A DNA stretch of 33,531 nt from Citrobacter freundii (GCA_003243445.1 QFQQ01000069.1:1-33531), one strand, 5' to 3'. Shown: positions 25,541-33,531, numbered from the stretch's first letter. The notes: generated by a model from the letters alone, not told the origin. Numbers and translations are program-made.

Positions 25541-25592
25541 CTTGGTCGGGAAAAGGGTAAGAGCAGAGCAGGCGAAGACTATAGATAACGAG
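25541..25592 (+). repeat. Interspersed repeat, copy 3
   Basis: This copy begins CTTGGTCGGGAAAAGGGTAA, includes AGGCGAAGACTATAGATAAC and ends GAGG. It is closest to copy 1 in its right half and to copy 2 in its left half. It lies between the decayed antitoxin gene and the end of the STAS/ATPase gene. Confidence 0.6.
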
Positions 25593-25637
25593 GTACAGTC
25601 GCGGTCATACTGTTCTTTGAATGTATTTACAGTTTTA

Positions 25638-26900
25638 TTAAAGGCCCTGCGCATCTCGTTCCGTTATAGCTTTATCAATAAGCTGACTTACAAGAGGCAT
25701 TAACTTTGTATTCTTTATATAAGTGTCAAACGCCTTTTTCCCAATCTTTAAAAATAGTTTTCCGATAAATTCATCTGCAAAACTGCTGGAAATTATGTCA
25801 ATATCTTTCCAGTCTATAATTATTGGATACCCTGGCTTTGCTTTCATTAAATTCAAAACCTTTGTATGCATTTCTTTTCCGGCGGCTCTTGTTCCTGTTC
25901 CGGCTTCCTCATCACGCATTGCAATGTACAATGCATCTTCGTCCTCCATTTCATATTTTGCATCAACAATATTGTAGATCGTGTAAGGAATTGCTCCAAA
26001 GGTCAATGCCTTCACGACTGAAAAATCCTGGTTGATATTTATCTGCGAGCTAACACAAGTGCCAATAATTTTTTTATTTAATGCGCTCGGCATCTTGTTG
26101 ATCTTATCAGGCAGGAACAAAACCCTGCCCCCATTGCTGATGATGTCGAGCGAACCTCCTGTCATTTCAGCAACTCTTAAATTACCTGCCAGGCCATTTC
26201 CCTGACCAACCTCTTTATTCCGGGTTACACCGATCTTTATAGCTTCCTCTATTGCCTCAATATCACCAGGCAGATCTTTAATTCCTTCCTTCAATGAATT
26301 CAGTATTCCTTGCCCCGCATCCGCAACCGTGAAAGCAATAATATTCTTTGCTGGATAGGCGATGACCTGCACAAAGCCACCGACAGCTGAATTGGAATGA
26401 TTGATCACGTTGTCGCAGATCTCGTTTACGGACCATTCAAGCGCAGTTAAAATATCCGCGGGCATTTCGATATGCCGGATGATAACATCCATAAAGTTAT
26501 TGACAAGATCGGGCAGTTCTTTAAATGAAGTAAATTGCTGTATAAAATGCTTCCGATAGATCTTTTCCGGTCGTTGCATTTCGGGATTAAGAAAGCTGGA
26601 CCATTTTGTTGCAGAGAAAAAGTCTTTTGCGGTTCCGGATGCGGGCGGCAAGTAGTCAATCTGAAAACCTTTTACTCTCAGATCTGTGATCATGGCTATG
26701 ATTCCCAACATACCATTTGCAAATGCTTTTTCGACGTTTGAAAAGTCAAGTATTAAGCGATCTGCGGGTCCTCTGAGATACCATTGATAAAGCGCTCCGG
26801 CGAAGTCGGGCAATACGCCGGCAGAAATCCGTACCGGAAGTTCAATTGCGTTCCGGAAACTATTGAATCTGGTAAATCTATGTAGATCATCTTGTTGCAC
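25638..26900 (-). CDS. STAS-like / HATPase / DUF4325 fusion protein
   Basis: The 420-residue cytosolic protein has three parts. Residues about 15-105 resemble a STAS-like alpha/beta domain (DRLILDFSNVEKAFANGML, IIAMITDLRVKGFQIDYL). Residues about 140-265 are a GHKL ATPase of the anti-sigma-factor kinase type, with N-box EWSVNEICDNVINHS (155-169), G1 DAGQG (194-198) and G2 GQGNGLAG (232-239). Residues about 300-400 match DUF4325, a STAS-like output domain (YPIIIDWKDIDIISSSFADE, FIGKLFLKIG). Kinase and STAS target are separate proteins in the SpoIIAB/SpoIIAA scheme but one chain here. No partner gene is adjacent. Domain calls are from memory of the families; the biological role is unknown. Confidence 0.75.
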   Translation of the reverse strand: MQQDDLHRFTRFNSFRNAIELPVRISAGVLPDFAGALYQWYLRGPADRLILDFSNVEKAFANGMLGIIAMITDLRVKGFQIDYLPPASGTAKDFFSATKWSSFLNPEMQRPEKIYRKHFIQQFTSFKELPDLVNNFMDVIIRHIEMPADILTALEWSVNEICDNVINHSNSAVGGFVQVIAYPAKNIIAFTVADAGQGILNSLKEGIKDLPGDIEAIEEAIKIGVTRNKEVGQGNGLAGNLRVAEMTGGSLDIISNGGRVLFLPDKINKMPSALNKKIIGTCVSSQININQDFSVVKALTFGAIPYTIYNIVDAKYEMEDEDALYIAMRDEEAGTGTRAAGKEMHTKVLNLMKAKPGYPIIIDWKDIDIISSSFADEFIGKLFLKIGKKAFDTYIKNTKLMPLVSQLIDKAITERDAQGL

Positions 26901-27047
26901 AATACTCGAAAGGGTGATTGATTAGAAAATAAGCTTAAATTATGTTGATTATTTTGTTTATTTTTACAGCAGAATTTAAAGAGGATTTAGAAATTAAATC
27001 CCGCCTGATAAGTCGATTTTTTGGCTATCAGTGATAAAATATCGTCT

Positions 27048-27081
27048 AAAATGCCTGCATTACTGCAGGCATTTTATTTTT
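27048..27081 (+). terminator. Strong intrinsic terminator
   Basis: AAAATGCCTGCA-TTAC-TGCAGGCATTTT is a perfect 12-bp stem (27048-27059 / 27064-27075) followed by ATTTTTAG. No gene precedes it closely on the plus strand; on the minus strand it lies upstream of the STAS/ATPase gene. It may end a small RNA from the stretch 26930-27047 or a lost gene. Confidence 0.65.
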
Positions 27082-27318
27082 AGTTTCTTATTGGAGGTCC
27101 TCCTGGCATTGAATCTGATTTTCTTTGGAGCCACGATTTTACAAATGCAAAAAGCCTGACTGATAGTTTTAGATTCTTCTTCACCCAACTAAAGACACAT
27201 TTGCTTCGCGATGGTCCCGGGACGCGCGATTCATAAATGTTTCAATACTGTAAGATAGTGATAAAAACTACCAAACACGTCCTATTTTACTGATTTTTAA
27301 ATAGATAGAGAATAGTCT
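27082..27318. other. Gap without a gene
   Basis: No coding-like frame was seen between the terminator and the higB fragment. The 5' part of the lost toxin gene may once have been here. Confidence 0.35.
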
Positions 27319-27390
27319 ATGTTTCTTGGGATCCTGAAAAAGACACAGACTACCCCACAACCAGAAGAGATAAAGAAAGCGGAAGAATGA
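27319..27390 (+). pseudogene. 3' fragment of a second HigB-type toxin gene
   Basis: The short frame MFLGILKKTQTTPQPEEIKK then AEE, stop at 27388-27390, matches the C terminus of RelE/HigB toxins (typical: FLHGFIKKTQKTPxxEIxKA). An in-frame TAG lies just upstream at 27312-27314. An antitoxin-like start follows 40 bases downstream, the normal toxin-antitoxin order. Confidence 0.6.
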
Positions 27391-27430
27391 GAAAACAGTA
27401 ATTAATCAATAGTGCAAAAAATAAGTAGTT

Positions 27431-27555
27431 ATGGCAAATAAATTCAAAACTGTACCGCTCGACACCATGATAGACAAACATATCGGCAAACGCGGAACAG
27501 TGAAGCGCGAAATGTTTGAGAATGAGTTAAGGATTGAATTATTAGGTCAGGCAAT
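27431..27555 (+). pseudogene. 5' fragment of a HigA-type antitoxin gene
   Basis: MANKFKTVPLDTMIDKHIGK, then RGTVKREMFENELRIELLGQ and AI, is the conserved N terminus of Bacteroidota XRE antitoxins paired with HigB. The homology stops after LLGQAI at about 27553, where HTH sequence should begin; the following codons are antisense to the trpF-like gene. The open frame to 27724 is therefore a chimera and not a real protein. Confidence 0.75.
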
Positions 27556-28098
27556 CGCTGCCCTCACATTCCCCGCATTCAATCCGCCCGCCAGGAAAAC
27601 CGGCTTGCTCACTTCACTTACCAGCCGCTTACTGATCTCCCAATTATGCGTGTTTCCTGTTCCGCCCAGTGTTTTGATCGCGGCTTTGGGATTGCCGCTG
27701 TCAAGCAAAATAAAATCGACGTGATCCTGAACAGACTTTGCCTGTTCAATGCTCTCCTCTCCTGTCACATGGATCACCTGCACGATATGCAGGTCTGGCA
27801 ATGCAGCCCTGATCTCGTGGTAGCTTCCCTGTGTTAATTCATCAACGATCTGCACGGTATTCGCGCCGGTGCGCTGGATGTGGCGGATGATCTCGGCTGA
27901 TGATTGCTCGCTGGTCAGTAGAAATGACCGGATACCTGGCGGAATGCCGGGCGTGATCGCCGCGATCCGCTCATCCGCGATCGGGCCGGGTCCGCTGGGC
28001 ATGCGGGCAACAAGCCCCAACGCATCTGCGCCACAGGCTACCGCCAGCGCCGCTTCCTCCGGCGAGGCGATACAACATATTTTGATCCTGACAGACAT
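27547..28098 (-). pseudogene. trpF: trpF-like phosphoribosylanthranilate isomerase, 3'-truncated
   Basis: About 183 residues run from the ATG at 28098 (MSVRIKICCIASPEEAALAV); a TTG six codons upstream is the only earlier start. TrpF landmarks are KICC with the catalytic Cys, CGADALGLVARMPSGPGP, the strand VDFILLDSG with the catalytic Asp, LGGTGNTHNW and KPVFLAGGLNAGNVRAAIA. The stop follows at once after NVRAAIA, so the last strand and helix that complete the TIM barrel and the phosphate site (usually 20-30 more residues) are missing. The end coincides with the junction to the higA fragment. It is not in a trp operon. It is probably inactive, although a trimmed, still folded protein cannot be excluded. 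Confidence 0.75.
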
Positions 28099-28318
28099 GG
28101 ACAAGTTTTTTTGCAAATTTCGATATTATGGTCTTAGCCCGGACAATGTAATGCGTAAACGGTGTGGATAAACAGATGAATTGTGGATCGATTTATTATT
28201 GTCTATCCCTGATGACATCACACCAAAATAAGCTGGAAATAAAACCCCTCTTTTAAATTACACAATCTCCACTAAAGTGATTTTTTTAATAACTTACCGC
28301 ACTTAATTCTGATTTCGC

Positions 28319-31300
28319 ATGCGCCTGATCAAGCAAAGTGTTCTGTATTTCCAGGAAGGAAATTCTGATAAGGTTTATGAAACGGATCTTTGTGATGTTG
28401 GCAACGATAAGTATGTTGTCAACTTCCGCTACGGCCGCCGCGGTGCTTCGCTAAAGGAAGGCAGCAAGACACCCGTCCCGGTTTCTTTGCAGGAAGCTGA
28501 AAAAATATACGATTCGGTAGTCAATGAAAAAATAGCCAAAGGTTATAGCGGTGCACCCGGTAGTACGGCGCGTCCGCTTGCAGCCGATTTTCTTTCAGCT
28601 ATTACATTTACACAGGTCAGCATTGAAAGCCTTCCGCAAGGAAAGGAAAAAGCCATTCTCCGCAGGCTGGATCTCGCCGTCAGATCGGCCCGCCCTTCAG
28701 GACTTCCCTGGAAGCTTTCCCGGGTGATCTGGAAAGCGGGTGAATACAAGATCAAAGAAGCTGTTCCATTTATCGCGCAGCTGTTCACAAAAGGTGATGC
28801 ACTGCACCAGTACTGCTGCGCATGGGCATTGATCCGTTGCGCAACTCCTGAAAACTTACCGGTCATTTATGCCATTAAAGAAAGTCATCCTTCACCGCTG
28901 ATCCAACGGATCGCCGGCGCAGGTTTGCTGAATCTTGAAACCGGTGATAAAAAAGAAGAACTCATCCGTCAGTATATAAAACTCCTTCCTCCCGGTCTGC
29001 AGGAAGCGATAGATAAAAAGGAGCTGAAAACGATCGGGCAACTTGCAACGCCGCAACAAGCCGATCATGCCACGGCAAACTGGCGGGAAAATCTTTACCT
29101 GGTATCGATGAACTATCGTTGGTTAAGACCTGCAGTAAGATCAATGTTGTCAACCACACCGCTGAGGCCGGGTTATTTCAACCAGGTCCGCGCCGTATAC
29201 AAACTGGCGGAATTGCTGGATGATTTTGAGACCACTGGTCTGCTCGCAACACGGTTCGAGCGGGAAAGCGAATTCTTCGTCAGAAGAAGCTCATCGGCTT
29301 TTACAGATAAAAAGATCTATATCGAAGCCCTGGAAGAATATATCGATCCCGAAAAAGAACTCCGGCAGAAAAACAGCCGGCTTGCCTATTCGCAAAAAAC
29401 AAGATGGTACCTCCACAGGCGCGTAATGCGCCGCCTGGAAATGTTTGGCGAAAAAGAACACACGGATTACGTGCGCCTGGCAACGGGTATACTTACCAGT
29501 TATAAAAGCGATATCGATAATAAACAACCGTTCTCCGTGTTCAATTACATGTGGAGCGGAAGAAATTATACAAATGTTGAAATACGTTTTCCGGCAAATG
29601 CAACAGCGGTTCTGCTTCATCAGATCCTTGGGGGAAATAACCCGGATCTGGAACTACTGCCCAAAAAACATATCTGGCGCTTTATTCCTGAAGTACAAAA
29701 AGCCGCTAAAGCGAGAGCAGCTGGCAATACTCCAGCTTCATCAACCGGTGGAGGGATCGGCGGTCTGTTTAAAAAGATCGCTGGCTTATTCAGCGGTAAA
29801 AAAGATACGCCACCGCCTGTTACTCCACAACCTGTAACGGCTCCGGAGCAGGTCAATACGCCGCCGTCTTTCGCTCCGCACCTTAATCTGTGGAACAAAC
29901 TTCCGCAAGCTTACGTTCAACTATTGATCGAAGCAGAAATGGATGAAGTGCTCGCATTTGCTTCCGCCAATCTGGTGATCCATCCTTCTTTTAAAGACAT
30001 CAAAAGCAAGATGGATACCGATACGCTGAAGAAACTCGTTCTTTCCCGGTTCGTGATTGCGGCAGATCTGGGTTATTCAGTCATTAAAGAACGATACCTG
30101 CTTGAAGCAGCTCCTGCAGATCTGATCATTGCAATGCTCGGCTCCGTATCAAAAGATGCCCGGAATAAAGCAAAAGAGTGGACGGAATCCAACGCAAGAA
30201 CTTTATTGCAGGATGCAAACTTTATAGCAGCATTGCTCTTTACGCCGCTGGCAGAGATCAGAAGCTGGGCGAAAGAATTGATCCGCACCAATGCATTGAC
30301 AGAACAAACCAAACAGGCCGTTGTCGGGAGAGCCATCGCCACAATGATGAATGCAACCGATAATGAAGATAAAAGCATACTGAATGACGCCGCAGATACC
30401 ATGTTCGGCGTATTCAGCAATGAATTAAGAAAGGTTGATGTAAATGTGATCTCCGATCTCTTGCATCACCCGGTGTCTCCGGTATTGCTCTTTGGCCTGC
30501 GCATGGTAAAACTTAAAAAGAATGACTGGAAGGGTGAAGAATTAAAAAATTCAGGTCTGCCGGATCTGCTGCATCATACATACGAACCGGTGCGGCAACA
30601 GATCGTGGGACTGATCAATGAACTGCCGGACCATGATCTTTTTCCATTTAAAGACACGCTGATCAATGCTGCACTCTCTCAATGGCCGGATGTAAGGCTG
30701 GGCACAAAACCGGCTTTGCTTCGACTGGTAAAAACGCATCCTTCTTATGGCAACACCGTCGCCGAAACCCTGATGCCATTCCTCGTGAGAAAAGAAACCT
30801 TCGAAGGACAGCATGATTATCTTGCAGATCTTTTAAGCATTGATCTGAGTGATCATTTGCAACATGCCGACAAACAAACTGCGCTTAATCTTCTTTATGG
30901 TAATTATGCGCCGGCGCAACGCCTCGGCATTGTTATCCTGGAGAAATACACAGATCCGGCAACGCTGACCATTCCCCAGGTCATTGCACTCGCCAATCAC
31001 GAAAGTTTGTCAGTACGGAACTGGGCATGGAATTTTTACAATCAGCAATCTGCACGCATCAAATTTGAAGCTGCTACTGCTATCCGTTTACTGGAAAGCA
31101 GTTGGGCCGACACAAGGGATTTTGCCAGGAAATATTTCCGTGAAGGATTTGATGAAAAAGACTGGGAACCGGAAGTGCTTGTTGGCATTGCAGATTCTGT
31201 AAAACCTGATGTGGAAGCATTTGGTCGTGAACTTATAACCAAATTCTTTGATGATAAGAACGGTCCGCAATACCTGCTGAAACTGAGTCAACACCCAAGT

Positions 31301-31630
31301 GAAAAGATGCAACTCTACGCCACCAACTATATGGAGAGATTTGCAACAGATAACCTGGAAAACCTGAAGGCGCTTGAGTTTTATTTCCGCTCTGTTTTAA
31401 CACGCGTAAATAAAAGCAGGATTGCCAAAGACAGGATCTTTTTATTTCTGTTGACCGAAGGATTGAAATCTGAAGAAGCGGCAAAAATGGTGACGGACAT
31501 TATTACCGATATCTCTGCATTAACCGCCATTGGCGACAAGGCAAAATGTATTGATCTGCTGATACAGCTCAAATCCATTTACGCGCTCGATGTGCCATTG
31601 CAGGTAAAACAAATCGAAACCCGTTTTTAA
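28319..31630 (+). CDS. WGR-domain protein with HEAT-like repeats
   Basis: The 1103-residue protein begins with a WGR domain at about residues 1-80 (VLYFQEGNSDKVYETDL, KYVVNFRYGRRGASLKEG), the module also found in PARPs and in MolR/YehI. The rest is a long helical solenoid of irregular HEAT-like repeats (FIAQLFTKGDALHQYCCAWA, HPSPLIQRIAGAGLLNLE, HESLSVRNWAWNFYNQQ). It is interrupted at about residues 465-515 by a low-complexity Gly/Pro/Thr linker (GGGIGGLFKKIAGLF, then PPPVTPQPVTAPE). No catalytic motif was seen. The SWIM gene follows on the same strand after about 100 bases. WGR and SWIM genes sit in the same locus in E. coli (yehI...yehQ), often with a MoxR ATPase and a VWA protein. Start at 28319 is chosen because the WGR domain begins immediately. 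Confidence 0.82.
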   Translation: MRLIKQSVLYFQEGNSDKVYETDLCDVGNDKYVVNFRYGRRGASLKEGSKTPVPVSLQEAEKIYDSVVNEKIAKGYSGAPGSTARPLAADFLSAITFTQVSIESLPQGKEKAILRRLDLAVRSARPSGLPWKLSRVIWKAGEYKIKEAVPFIAQLFTKGDALHQYCCAWALIRCATPENLPVIYAIKESHPSPLIQRIAGAGLLNLETGDKKEELIRQYIKLLPPGLQEAIDKKELKTIGQLATPQQADHATANWRENLYLVSMNYRWLRPAVRSMLSTTPLRPGYFNQVRAVYKLAELLDDFETTGLLATRFERESEFFVRRSSSAFTDKKIYIEALEEYIDPEKELRQKNSRLAYSQKTRWYLHRRVMRRLEMFGEKEHTDYVRLATGILTSYKSDIDNKQPFSVFNYMWSGRNYTNVEIRFPANATAVLLHQILGGNNPDLELLPKKHIWRFIPEVQKAAKARAAGNTPASSTGGGIGGLFKKIAGLFSGKKDTPPPVTPQPVTAPEQVNTPPSFAPHLNLWNKLPQAYVQLLIEAEMDEVLAFASANLVIHPSFKDIKSKMDTDTLKKLVLSRFVIAADLGYSVIKERYLLEAAPADLIIAMLGSVSKDARNKAKEWTESNARTLLQDANFIAALLFTPLAEIRSWAKELIRTNALTEQTKQAVVGRAIATMMNATDNEDKSILNDAADTMFGVFSNELRKVDVNVISDLLHHPVSPVLLFGLRMVKLKKNDWKGEELKNSGLPDLLHHTYEPVRQQIVGLINELPDHDLFPFKDTLINAALSQWPDVRLGTKPALLRLVKTHPSYGNTVAETLMPFLVRKETFEGQHDYLADLLSIDLSDHLQHADKQTALNLLYGNYAPAQRLGIVILEKYTDPATLTIPQVIALANHESLSVRNWAWNFYNQQSARIKFEAATAIRLLESSWADTRDFARKYFREGFDEKDWEPEVLVGIADSVKPDVEAFGRELITKFFDDKNGPQYLLKLSQHPSEKMQLYATNYMERFATDNLENLKALEFYFRSVLTRVNKSRIAKDRIFLFLLTEGLKSEEAAKMVTDIITDISALTAIGDKAKCIDLLIQLKSIYALDVPLQVKQIETRF

Positions 31631-31663
31631 ATAGCTTCAATTTATCATAAACTAACCGGTCAG

Positions 31664-31709
31664 TAGAAACCTATGGAACCTCTGAAACCTTTGGAATACC
31701 TGGAACCTA
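31664..31709 (+). repeat. Imperfect 9-base tandem repeat between WGR and SWIM genes
   Basis: Four successive 9-base units read TGGAACCTC, TGAAACCTT, TGGAATACC and TGGAACCTA (31674-31709), preceded by a related TAGAAACCTA. It sits in the short space between two genes of one operon, about 25 bases before the next start. Confidence 0.65.
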
Positions 31710-31734
31710 TCATTCTCATCCCTAAACAACATCC

Positions 31735-33387
31735 ATGATCTTCAACTATCGCTTTGCCGGGAACACCACCGTCACCAACACCACGCAGATGACGGGTCTC
31801 GCATTTGCGCCGGATACATTACGGGAAAGTGCCTGGTTCATCGGCAAGCTTAACCGCAAACTGGCATTTCGCGAAGCGATCTCCGCATTGCATGATACGG
31901 TGATCAGCGATCTTCGCTTCAAGCCAAAAGATAAAACCGCTTATAAAGAATGGGTGGCGCAGAATGAAGCGTTATTTATAGCCGAACATATGGCAGGTTA
32001 TGATATGGATGCCACCGCTGCAAGGATCAAAGAAATCCATGAAGAACTAAGAGTTATCAATACGCAACGCGCGAAAGTCATGGAAGCATTTGACAAGGCC
32101 AAGCGATCTTATTTCAATTACATCTATCATAAAGACCGCGATGCCTGGGTAGTGCTTGATCCGGTGATCACCATTCATCCTGATGAATTATTCTTCGAAT
32201 GCTTCAGCCAGGATGAATCGACGTATGCAAAACTCGGCTGCAATTATAATGTGTTCAAAGAACTGAACGATTATAAATGCGGCACTACCAACGTTGACTA
32301 TTCCGCAAGCCTTTATGAAGAGTTCCAAAAGATCCGCGATTATAAAGACACAGAATTAAAAGTCGATCCTTCCGGGTTCACGGTACAAACGACCAATGAG
32401 GAACAATACAAGGAAGTAAAGATCGATCTGCCGGATAGCTGGGTCCGTGGCTTCCTGCAGGTGAGCAGCGCGATGACCTTACCTACGGTTCACTTCGATC
32501 TTCACCCGATGGACGTTTACAGTATCTGTCTTGTATTGCGGAAATTCAAAGAGCAAAGAGGACCGCGTGCATTGCGTTACATTCTTGAACCCGGCGCACC
32601 AATAAGGATCGTATTTGAACCATGGGGAAAAGAGATCATCTGCGCAAGAAGCATTTACACAGGCGCATCACGCCAGGAGATCAGGACCTGGGGAAGAAGA
32701 AGATTGCTTGTGTTGGAACGATTGATACCCGTTGCGAAAAGGTTTACCGTTCATTTACTCGGCACCGGTCTTCCTTCGATATATGTGGCAGACATGGGCG
32801 ATATGAATTTCACGCTGAGCCTCAGCGGCTGGACGGCCAACGACTGGAGCCATGCCGGCAACTTCGACCTGCTTGCGCCAAGAATGCAGGTGGATGACCG
32901 GACAAAACAACTCGTGTTTGAAGGTTTGAAAAAAGACTGGTTCGGCACAGCTGCACAACTCAGTAAACAACTTGGTATCGATACCGCCCAGGTTACCGGG
33001 GCATTAAGTTTATACACGCAGGCAGGCCGGGTGATCTATGATCTGAACAAGCAGGTTTATCGTGTCCGCGAACTAAGCCGCGAACCACTACCGCTCGAAA
33101 GCCTTCGCTTCAGCAATCCGCGGGAAGCGGCAGCAGCAAAGATCATGGCCGAACAGCAGATCAAATATGAAGTGCGTCAGTTGCCGGACAACTCATTCGA
33201 GCTGAGCGGAACGGTAAAAGGCGGCAGGAAAAATTTCAATCCGCAAATGGTGATCGATCAGGATGAAAAGATCAGATCAGCATCCTGCAATTGCGATACC
33301 TATGTGCAGAATAAATTGTATAAAGGTCCGTGTGAGCACATGCTGGCGATGAGGCAGGCCTTCAACAGTACGCGGCTAGCTAAGTAA
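31735..33387 (+). CDS. SWIM zinc-finger protein
   Basis: The 550-residue protein ends with a SWIM zinc finger, CNCDTY...KGPCEHMLAMRQ (from about residue 518; pattern CxC...CxH). Ahead of it, at about residues 395-440, is a helical region like a winged helix (WFGTAAQLSKQLGIDTAQVT, GALSLYTQAGRVIYDLNKQ). The N-terminal ~380 residues are conserved in this protein type but have no named function here (WFIGKLNRKLAFREAIS; RYILEPGAPIRIVFEPWGKE). SWIM domains bind DNA or proteins. E. coli YehQ in the yeh (molR) locus is a comparable SWIM protein beside a WGR protein. Further genes of the set, such as a MoxR ATPase and VWA protein, may lie beyond the window; that is a prediction. Confidence 0.85.
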   Translation: MIFNYRFAGNTTVTNTTQMTGLAFAPDTLRESAWFIGKLNRKLAFREAISALHDTVISDLRFKPKDKTAYKEWVAQNEALFIAEHMAGYDMDATAARIKEIHEELRVINTQRAKVMEAFDKAKRSYFNYIYHKDRDAWVVLDPVITIHPDELFFECFSQDESTYAKLGCNYNVFKELNDYKCGTTNVDYSASLYEEFQKIRDYKDTELKVDPSGFTVQTTNEEQYKEVKIDLPDSWVRGFLQVSSAMTLPTVHFDLHPMDVYSICLVLRKFKEQRGPRALRYILEPGAPIRIVFEPWGKEIICARSIYTGASRQEIRTWGRRRLLVLERLIPVAKRFTVHLLGTGLPSIYVADMGDMNFTLSLSGWTANDWSHAGNFDLLAPRMQVDDRTKQLVFEGLKKDWFGTAAQLSKQLGIDTAQVTGALSLYTQAGRVIYDLNKQVYRVRELSREPLPLESLRFSNPREAAAAKIMAEQQIKYEVRQLPDNSFELSGTVKGGRKNFNPQMVIDQDEKIRSASCNCDTYVQNKLYKGPCEHMLAMRQAFNSTRLAK

Positions 33388-33455
33388 AAAGTAAAAATTC
33401 AAAAGTAAAAAACCGGTCGTTTATAAAGGAAGAACAGGAAATTTTTAAAATCAAT

Positions 33456-33531
33456 TACTTTTTACTTTTTACTTTTTACTTTTTACTTTTTACTTTTTAC
33501 TTTTTACTTTTTACTTTTTACTTTTTACTTT
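33456..33531 (+). repeat. Heptamer tandem repeat (TTTTTAC)n
   Basis: TTTTTAC is repeated without interruption for at least ten units from about 33459 to the window edge, so the true length is unknown. The opposite-strand unit GTAAAAA also occurs at about 33386-33411 (AAGTAAAAAGTAAAAATTC, AAAAGTAAAAAAC), so the two arms could pair into a long A/T hairpin after the SWIM gene. Confidence 0.9.

Noticed and set aside
27431..27724. 97-codon plus-strand frame as an intact gene
   Set aside because: Only the first ~41 codons are antitoxin-like; the rest is antisense to the trpF-like gene, so it is a junction artefact.
33456..33531. TTTTTAC array as an assembly or sequencing artefact
   Set aside because: Perfect heptamer arrays occur naturally between Bacteroidota genes, and opposite-strand units precede it; kept as a repeat, though its length is cut by the window edge.

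Overview
The window looks like the chromosome of a Bacteroidota bacterium, most likely Chitinophagaceae. The grounds are DUF6443-type RHS proteins, signal peptides ending in AQ, Bacteroidota-style lipoproteins with a short lipobox, an M56/BlaI pair, a GH43 arabinanase, and intergenic repeats of short A/T-rich or degenerate units. No rRNA, tRNA, CRISPR array or intact insertion sequence was seen. Everything is read from sequence and family memory; no database search was run.

Layout. 282-1706 (-) is an outer-membrane-type protein with a duplicated C-terminal module, and 2135-2509 (+) is an XRE regulator. From 12136 down to 2772 (-) runs a polymorphic-toxin operon: a coiled-coil/beta-barrel protein, a TcB/SpvB-like RHS shell protein, a DUF6443 RHS protein carrying the core motif and a variable C-terminal toxin region, and a 3-TM protein overlapping its stop codon that is the likely immunity protein. 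Upstream on the same strand (12588-14110) is a graveyard of toxin-tip and immunity cassettes, including a broken toxin tip with a DGNHRMN (ParB/sulfiredoxin-like) motif. Two lipoproteins follow (14278-14928, 15294-15683). 16564-18112 (+) is a three-gene split HipA operon (hipB-hipS-hipT type) with three evenly spaced CCTTATAAGG operators. 18309-20515 (-) is a GH43 arabinanase plus a secreted partner. Then come a lipoprotein (-), a VOC protein (+) and a BlaI/BlaR1-like pair with a secreted third gene (22821-24941, +). Around a minus-strand STAS/HATPase/DUF4325 fusion (25638-26900) lie two decayed HigBA-type toxin-antitoxin loci; the second is joined to a 3'-truncated trpF-like gene. The right end (28319-33387, +) is a WGR/HEAT-like gene followed by a SWIM zinc-finger gene, resembling the E. 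coli yehI...yehQ (molR) arrangement and probably continuing outside the window.

How it fits together. This is an accessory region rich in conflict genes: an RHS effector locus with old immunity cassettes, an intact split-kinase toxin-antitoxin operon, two dead toxin-antitoxin loci, and a WGR/SWIM module. A roughly 52-bp interspersed repeat occurs three times (18191, 22631, 25541), each time in gene-poor or decayed DNA. The RHS locus is the strongest candidate for an under-described system: it has the two-part shell of a Tc toxin (B plus C), but a barrel/coiled-coil outer-membrane protein takes the place where a Tc locus would have its A subunit.
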